Assembly (NCBI GenBank): GCA_009885355.1
Contig: VFKW01000035.1
Span: 1-45,458 of the forward strand
Length of the DNA: 45,458 nucleotides
Direction: 5' to 3'
Origin: Candidatus Berkelbacteria bacterium
GTDB lineage: Bacteria; Patescibacteriota; UBA1384; VFKW01
In this document: positions 41,474 to 45,458 of the stretch, in pieces
Layout: every line of letters begins with the position of its first letter
How positions within the stretch are numbered: position 1 is the stretch's first letter
Position numbers and translations under genes: made by a program
Notes under the pieces: model-generated
What the model saw: only the letters and a program-made list of their open reading frames with translations
Databases searched by the model: none
Told to the model about the DNA's origin: nothing

Positions 41474-41490
41474 CTCTATCATTGATAGGG
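41474..41490. promoter_or_regulatory. Tet-operator-like dyad at the Nudix transcription start
   Basis: CTCTATCATTGATAG contains the perfect 13-bp dyad CTATCA-T-TGATAG (41476-41488), identical to the core of the Tn10 tetO1 operator as I remember it. It lies just after the -10 box, a good position for a repressor. No tetR-type gene is in this window, so control by a TetR-family protein is inference. Confidence 0.5.
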
Positions 41491-41499
41491 GGTATTCGC

Positions 41500-41901
41500 A
41501 TGCGAGTAAGAGCAGTAATAGTTGATAACCAGCGCATCCTTCTCATCGAGAGGACGAAGCAGGGAAACCATTATTGGATTTTCCCAGGGGGTGGGGTTGA
41601 AACATATGATTCCACGCCAGAATCGGCTTTGTTGCGCGAATGCCAAGAAGAGCTTGGTGTTGAGGTAGAAGTGGGACCACTCTTCGATACTTTCAAGGGC
41701 AATGAAGAGGAGCTATTCTTTCTTAGCCGCATAATAAGCGGCACTATCGATAAGATCGGCGGCCCTGAATCTACCCGAGACCCAGCCCTTTGGGGAGAAT
41801 ACAAACCTGTTTGGCTCACAATTGAGGAGATTGCAGAAAGAAATGTTCTGCCAGAACCGATAAAACGAGCTATACTAGACCGTGGGGTCGGCAATTCCTA
41901 G
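41500..41901 (+). CDS. Nudix hydrolase
   Basis: ATG 41500 is chosen because AGGGGG lies 7-8 nt upstream and the promoter sits before it. The 133-residue protein has the Nudix box GGGVETYDSTPESALLRECQ then EELGV (G-x5-E-x7-REUxEE-x-GU), which binds Mg and cleaves nucleoside diphosphates linked to another moiety. The substrate is not predictable. The gene is GC-richer than the cyclitol cluster and has its own promoter, operator-like dyad and terminator, with the terminator stem starting inside the last codons. It is therefore a self-contained unit rather than part of the cluster. Confidence 0.9.
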   Translation: MRVRAVIVDNQRILLIERTKQGNHYWIFPGGGVETYDSTPESALLRECQEELGVEVEVGPLFDTFKGNEEELFFLSRIISGTIDKIGGPESTRDPALWGEYKPVWLTIEEIAERNVLPEPIKRAILDRGVGNS

Positions 41902-41922
41902 GGGCTGCCGACCCCTTTTTTT
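41884..41922 (+). terminator. Intrinsic terminator overlapping the Nudix stop
   Basis: GGGGTCGGCA (41884-41893) pairs perfectly with TGCCGACCCC (41906-41915), followed by seven T residues. The left arm is inside the coding region and the stop codon TAG is in the loop. Confidence 0.92.
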
Positions 41923-42358
41923 ATACTTGATTTATTAAAAAATCATTAGCTTCTTTGAGAATTCTTATACAACTTTCGTGTGATATTTTTTCTAGAGCTC
42001 GATCGTAATCAAGCCAGGCAAAATCAATAATTTCTTCAGTTCTAATAATTTCAGCTTTTAATTCAGCAATTTTCCCTAGATAATAAGTTACAGTTTTATC
42101 AAGGATTTTTTCTCCCTTTTCGAATTTGTATTTTTCTTCAAAAGTTGGCTTTGGTAATATTTCAAACTTAGTAATACCTGTTTCTTCATAAATTTCTCGT
42201 TGAATAGTTTCGGGTATGCTTTCACCTGCTTCAGGATGACCCTTTGGGAACGCCCAATGCCCTGCTTTATGGCAAATTAATAAATAGATAAGCTTATCGC
42301 CCTCTTTGTAGTAAGGAATTATTCCAAATGATTGATCTTTAATTATTTCTTTTTCCAT
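41921..42358 (-). CDS. Nudix hydrolase, Ap4A-hydrolase-like
   Basis: ATG 42358 is the first start that begins with the fold (MEKEIIKDQSFGIIPYY), giving 145 residues; longer frames run through a terminator. The Nudix box reads GHPEAGESIPETIQREIYEETGI, and upstream HWAFPKGHPE is typical of asymmetrical diadenosine tetraphosphate hydrolases, which split Ap4A into ATP and AMP. It faces the other Nudix gene tail to tail, 19 bp apart. The two are not close copies: box residues and overall GC differ. Confidence 0.88.
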   Translation of the reverse strand: MEKEIIKDQSFGIIPYYKEGDKLIYLLICHKAGHWAFPKGHPEAGESIPETIQREIYEETGITKFEILPKPTFEEKYKFEKGEKILDKTVTYYLGKIAELKAEIIRTEEIIDFAWLDYDRALEKISHESCIRILKEANDFLINQV

Positions 42359-42391
42359 GAATACAATATAGCACTTTTTGATTAAAAAAAT

Positions 42392-42424
42392 AAGGCGGCG
42401 GAACAATGGTGTTCCTACCGCCTT
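42392..42424 (-). terminator. Intrinsic terminator after the double kinase gene
   Basis: On the minus strand AAGGCGG and GGAAC pair with GTTCC and CCGCCTT around a short loop with one small internal loop, followed by a T-run. It ends the kinase gene at 42436. Confidence 0.85.
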
Positions 42425-42435
42425 GGTTGTGGCCA

Positions 42436-43602
42436 TTAGAGGCCGAGCTTTTTTGCGAATCTCTGTGTGTTTTCGTCGATCCCATCAGACTCATTGCTAA
42501 ACACCAGATCGGCGATATCTTCGACTTGATGAGCACCGCGAGATCGCTTGGTTTCATCTTTGCTTCGTACCTTCGATGTGGCTTCCTCAATAGTCATTCC
42601 TGTCTTGGCGACAGTACGACTGATCCTCAGATCTTCAGGGGCCGTAAGGAACGCAATCGTGAAACGATCTCCTAGGAGCAACTTGAAGTACGCCGGGAGA
42701 ATTGGATCATGGATGCTCTCGACTGATGCTCGAGTCACATGGGGATGGCAGTGGAGGAACGAAAGGTACTCGAACCCCATACTCCCCGCGTGCACATCCT
42801 GGCCAGCCCTAATCAAGATGTCCTCAAAATATCGCAACTTGAGGCGGTAAAAGCCATACTTCTTGGAAAGCGCATCCCCGAAACCGCTCTTGCCAGATTC
42901 ACTGAGACCGCCTAAAGCGATTCCTCTTTCGAAGTTCTCGCATGCTAACGGCAGACTAATCCCCAAGTCGAGATTAGCCCGGGAGCGAATCTCGTTCTGG
43001 ATATTCAATATACAGTCATTCACTACCACCCTCCGCTCTTGGGGGATATTATCATAGTAGTGTTCGATAGTAGTGCCCAGATAGCCCTGGTACGATGCAT
43101 ATCGTGCCGCTTGTTCGGGCGTGTACTGGTTGGTTCTGATATCTATGATCTGGAGTAGCGTCTTTATTTTCTGCTGATAGACACTATTCGGAACTAGTAA
43201 CAGTTCATATTCCTCCGGGGTGTATTCCAAGAGGTCCGCGAACATGTTATCAACTCGTTCATAGGCATCGTCTAGACTGCCTAGGTGCTTTGTAGAATAT
43301 GTCGCTGCAAGGACAGCCTTGAACATCAGGGTCCCTCGGTCAAATATGTTGACTTTGTCCGAGATACAGCTCTGGTTACGAATGTTGAGTGATTGGATGA
43401 TGATCTGAGCCAAGTCATCGAATTCGACCCGACCGAACCACCATTCGTGAGATGCTGTTTCTGATTGTGCTGGCCAATTGTCGCCATATTCGACGAGTCT
43501 CTTAAGTCGATGGGTAATCTTACGAGTACCCAAGCTAGATAAAAAACTGATCTGCTGTGTCTTTCCGATCCCGTCAAAACCACTGATTGCCAATTTTGAC
43601 AA
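42436..43602 (-). CDS. Tandem P-loop kinase fusion (dNK/adenylate-kinase-like)
   Basis: TTG 43602 is chosen because the near-perfect AGGAGGTG lies 6 nt upstream; the 388 residues hold two P-loop domains. Domain 1 (about 1-215) has GFDGIGKTQQ (8-17) and NIFDRGTLM, the DR-x motif of deoxynucleoside and thymidylate-kinase-like enzymes. Domain 2 (about 228-388) has GGLSESGKSGFGD and ends with ISRTVAKTGMTIEEATSKVRS and DDxAD-like VEDIADLVFSN, resembling small-molecule or dephospho-CoA-type kinases. Two kinase domains in one chain suggest consecutive phosphorylations. Codon use is much GC-richer than in the surrounding genes, indicating transfer. It is divergent from a nucleotidyltransferase gene with matching character. 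Confidence 0.78.
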   Translation of the reverse strand: MSKLAISGFDGIGKTQQISFLSSLGTRKITHRLKRLVEYGDNWPAQSETASHEWWFGRVEFDDLAQIIIQSLNIRNQSCISDKVNIFDRGTLMFKAVLAATYSTKHLGSLDDAYERVDNMFADLLEYTPEEYELLLVPNSVYQQKIKTLLQIIDIRTNQYTPEQAARYASYQGYLGTTIEHYYDNIPQERRVVVNDCILNIQNEIRSRANLDLGISLPLACENFERGIALGGLSESGKSGFGDALSKKYGFYRLKLRYFEDILIRAGQDVHAGSMGFEYLSFLHCHPHVTRASVESIHDPILPAYFKLLLGDRFTIAFLTAPEDLRISRTVAKTGMTIEEATSKVRSKDETKRSRGAHQVEDIADLVFSNESDGIDENTQRFAKKLGL

Positions 43603-43642
43603 AGTAATCACCTCCTAGGTTAAGATTGAGCTTGACATATAA

Positions 43643-43670
43643 TTATACCAAATCTATCGAAAAAATCAAT
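43643..43670 (-). promoter_or_regulatory. Predicted promoter for the double kinase gene
   Basis: On the minus strand TTGATT (43665-43670), a 16-nt spacer and TATAAT (43643-43648) lie upstream of the TTG start at 43602. The gap to the divergent promoter at 43694 is only 24 bp. Confidence 0.65.
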
Positions 43671-43693
43671 ACCTTCGATCGTTGGAATGTGAC

Positions 43694-43722
43694 TTGAATT
43701 TTTGATGGATAACTGATATAAT
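43694..43722 (+). promoter_or_regulatory. Predicted promoter for the second nucleotidyltransferase gene
   Basis: TTGAAT (43694-43699), a 17-nt spacer and TATAAT (43717-43722). The transcript should start near 43729, so upstream in-frame starts before that point cannot be used. This supports the start at 43783. Confidence 0.68.
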
Positions 43723-43782
43723 GTGCAGGATCATAGAATACCGTTGCCACTGCCTAGAGCACAACAAAGGGAGGTGATGAGG

Positions 43783-44607
43783 TTGGGCAAAGTATTTTCT
43801 TGGCAGCAAGTTTCCAAGAGATCAGTACCTTCAACAGAAGATTTCCTTGATGTGTCGTGCTATCTTGACGATAGAATCAAGGAGAGTGACCAAGTATTAT
43901 GTGCATTAAAGCTCGGCTCTGTCCTCAGAAATGATTTTAATGCGCGCAGCGACCTTGACTACTTGGTGATTTATTCATCTGAGCATAGGTTGCTTGCAAT
44001 GAAACTCTTTGGTGATTTTATAGACTATGCATCTAGACATAATGTACCATTGGGACTAATACCAATCAGCGAAATTGCATCAACCCAGTCCTTGCACTCA
44101 ATCACCAGGTACTTTTCAGGCCATATGCGTTGGTCGGCTGAACATGATGGGGCGATCAAGGGCAATCCAATTGAGACGATCAGCTTGGATCATCTCCACT
44201 CAAGTTTGAACATGGAAGTGGGAGACTATCTGCGGAATCGGTTGCTGACTCTAGAAAAGCTCTCCATTGAAATGGCTAGATGCAGCAATTCCATTTCAAA
44301 TGAGCACCTCTCAAAAGCCATGGGTATACCCGTCCATGTTGCACGTCAGATGCTCTGGATGAAGGGTGAAGATAGAGGTGAAGGGTCAAAATCAGTAGTC
44401 TGTGATGCTTACAGGGAATTATTTCCGGGTGAATTGGCAGATATACTGGCTCAGCTGGTAACGGCAGACGGTCACTACACCGAGGAGCTAAACAAGCAAC
44501 TCGTGAGACAAGACGAAGGAACCTATCGCCAAGCGCTGGGCATATTAGCAGATCTAATTCCTTTTATATATGAGTTTACAGAGAAGAACGCTCTGTTGAC
44601 CATATAG
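43783..44607 (+). CDS. Nucleotidyltransferase-fold protein with helical C-terminus
   Basis: TTG 43783 is chosen because GGAGGT lies 7 nt upstream and the predicted transcript begins near 43729; ATG 43777 touches the site itself. The 274-residue protein has the Pol-beta nucleotidyltransferase motif KLGSVLRNDFNARSDLDYLVIY (GS...D-x-D) in the first third. The remainder is helical, with SITRYFSGHMRW and a segment like NEHLSKAMGIPVHVARQMLWM. It is related in fold but not closely in sequence to the protein at 38013. It shares a divergent promoter region, strong Shine-Dalgarno site and GC-rich codons with the double kinase, so the pair probably arrived together. Confidence 0.78.
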   Translation: MGKVFSWQQVSKRSVPSTEDFLDVSCYLDDRIKESDQVLCALKLGSVLRNDFNARSDLDYLVIYSSEHRLLAMKLFGDFIDYASRHNVPLGLIPISEIASTQSLHSITRYFSGHMRWSAEHDGAIKGNPIETISLDHLHSSLNMEVGDYLRNRLLTLEKLSIEMARCSNSISNEHLSKAMGIPVHVARQMLWMKGEDRGEGSKSVVCDAYRELFPGELADILAQLVTADGHYTEELNKQLVRQDEGTYRQALGILADLIPFIYEFTEKNALLTI

Positions 44608-44820
44608 ATGAGATATACTAACGTCCGGTAATTCGTTACCGGACTCTTTTTAAACTTTAGATACTTGTGCCCGACGACTACAGACTTCACCGAAAGTGAT
44701 TTAAAACCTGCAAGAGCCTCAAATTTTACAACTATATTTATATTCATTTACAAGATTATATTATTGGATTAAAATGATAATAAACTATTAGTCCGAATAA
44801 CTTATATCGAAAAATAGATA
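44608..44820. other. AT-rich intergenic region with terminator
   Basis: No gene is seen. After the terminator at 44623-44650 the sequence is AT-rich without a convincing promoter pair. The boundary marks a return to low-GC sequence, opposite in character to the gene before it. Confidence 0.5.
44623..44650 (+). terminator. Intrinsic terminator with TTCG tetraloop
   Basis: GTCCGGTAA (44623-44631) pairs perfectly with TTACCGGAC (44636-44644) around TTCG, followed by TCTTTTT. This is a standard strong terminator for the nucleotidyltransferase gene. Confidence 0.94.
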
Positions 44821-45396
44821 ATGTTTAAGAAAAAAGTATGTGGAATGAAACAATTTAAACCAAATAAAATAATTATTCTGCTCGCACCTTCTGGCTGCGG
44901 CAAAGATACTGTAATTAACTTATTAAAGACTGCTACCAACCTTAAAGTTGAGGCAGTAAAAAGACACACCACCAGAGAACTGCGGTTTGATGATAATGGT
45001 GAATATGAATTCGTATCACATTGCGAATTTGAAAATTTATTAAAGGATGATTTCTTCATATTGCCCAATATCTTTGCTGGACATTACTATGGGACATCAG
45101 TTAATGAAATAAAAGCTGTCGTTGACCGAAACCACATACCAATTTTGAAAGGTATGATTTATCAAGTTGAAGATTCTAAGCTTCGTTTAAAAAGGTTATT
45201 TCCAGAGAAGGAAGTAATTACTATATATATGAAAACCGATCCCGAAGATGCATGGCGTAATGTTTTAAAGCAGCGCAAATTTGAAGACTACCTGAAACGC
45301 ATAGAAGAGTCCAATAAAGAATACGAAGCAGCTCTTGGATCACATAAACATCTAGTATCAAATCATCTTAGTCTTTGTGCAATATCTCAAGCTTAA
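44821..45396 (+). CDS. Guanylate-kinase-like P-loop protein
   Basis: This 191-residue protein has the guanylate kinase pattern: P-loop LLAPSGCGKDT near residues 20-30, RHTTRELRFDDNGEYEFVS (GMP-binding loop, like TTRxxRxxExxGxDYxFVS), and LPNIFAGHYYGTSVNEI (like FxGNxYGT). A genuine GMP kinase usually has KS/T in the P-loop; here KD-T is present, which may shift nucleotide preference. The start is uncertain: ATG 44821 has no Shine-Dalgarno site, and ATG 44845 is a possible alternative. Low GC and lack of its own promoter contrast with the gene before it. It may be a housekeeping gmk homologue or a nucleotide kinase linked to the neighbouring cluster. Confidence 0.75.
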   Translation: MFKKKVCGMKQFKPNKIIILLAPSGCGKDTVINLLKTATNLKVEAVKRHTTRELRFDDNGEYEFVSHCEFENLLKDDFFILPNIFAGHYYGTSVNEIKAVVDRNHIPILKGMIYQVEDSKLRLKRLFPEKEVITIYMKTDPEDAWRNVLKQRKFEDYLKRIEESNKEYEAALGSHKHLVSNHLSLCAISQA

Positions 45397-45458
45397 ACTT
45401 TTTAATTGCTTTTTCTTTTGTAAATGTCCAGTTTATCTTGGATCTTTTTTTATTTCGA

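Overview
The window looks like chromosome from an AT-rich bacterium with small genes, short gaps and the standard code (TGA is used as a stop, for example at 12663-12665). Several features suggest Patescibacteria/CPR: GTG and TTG starts behind clear Shine-Dalgarno sites, secreted cohesin-like and dockerin-like proteins, and short intergenic repeats. This is inference; no rRNA is present. Firm core markers are dnaG-rpoD (17612-20489) and a tRNA-Ser (21089-21172).

Region 1 (1-13223, all minus strand) is the most unusual part. Read 5' to 3' it encodes two membrane-tethered cohesin-like proteins, a membrane-anchored beta-sandwich surface protein, a secreted protein with a C-terminal dockerin-like repeat, and then an F-type ATPase set in the order c-b-delta-alpha-gamma-beta-epsilon. 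The c position is filled by a 680-residue fusion: a signal peptide, about 570 residues of extracytoplasmic Ig-like domains with a Gly-rich linker, and a C-terminal two-helix c-subunit hairpin. That hairpin keeps the RNP loop but has no Asp or Glu in either membrane helix, so the ion-binding carboxylate is missing. No subunit a is seen, and epsilon lacks its C-terminal helices, while alpha, beta and gamma keep their catalytic and rotor features. The simplest reading is an F1 motor whose rotor ring carries external arms and is not a normal ion turbine: a repurposed, ATP-driven or structural surface machine. A partial secreted protein lies downstream at the window edge.

Region 2 (13509-20963) holds a membrane-anchored HExxH metalloprotease with Ig-like repeats, a small membrane protein, a Bcp-type peroxiredoxin, a glycosyltransferase, rpoD and dnaG, and a GIY-YIG protein, separated by dispersed repeats.

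Region 3 (21089-30932) has tRNA-Ser, a large serine recombinase and a type I restriction-modification operon (hsdM, AAA ATPase, hsdS, hsdR), followed by two accessory genes, one with a SWIM zinc finger. It looks like a defence island.

Region 4 (30938-36157) carries a receiver-only response regulator and a multi-pass histidine kinase, a GNAT acetyltransferase, a complete 1393-bp insertion sequence with 16-bp target duplications, and a single-pass membrane protein.

Region 5 (36304-41437) is a compact operon-like cluster: HAD-like protein, APH-fold kinase-like protein, nucleotidyltransferase, NodU/TobZ-type carbamoyltransferase and a divergent sugar-phosphate cyclase of the 3-dehydroquinate synthase fold. 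It resembles a minimal pathway for a carbamoylated cyclitol or aminocyclitol. It is followed by two Nudix hydrolases, a double P-loop kinase fusion, a second nucleotidyltransferase and a guanylate-kinase-like protein. Several of these later genes, and the GNAT gene, have higher GC, strong Shine-Dalgarno sites and their own terminators, which suggests separate acquisition.
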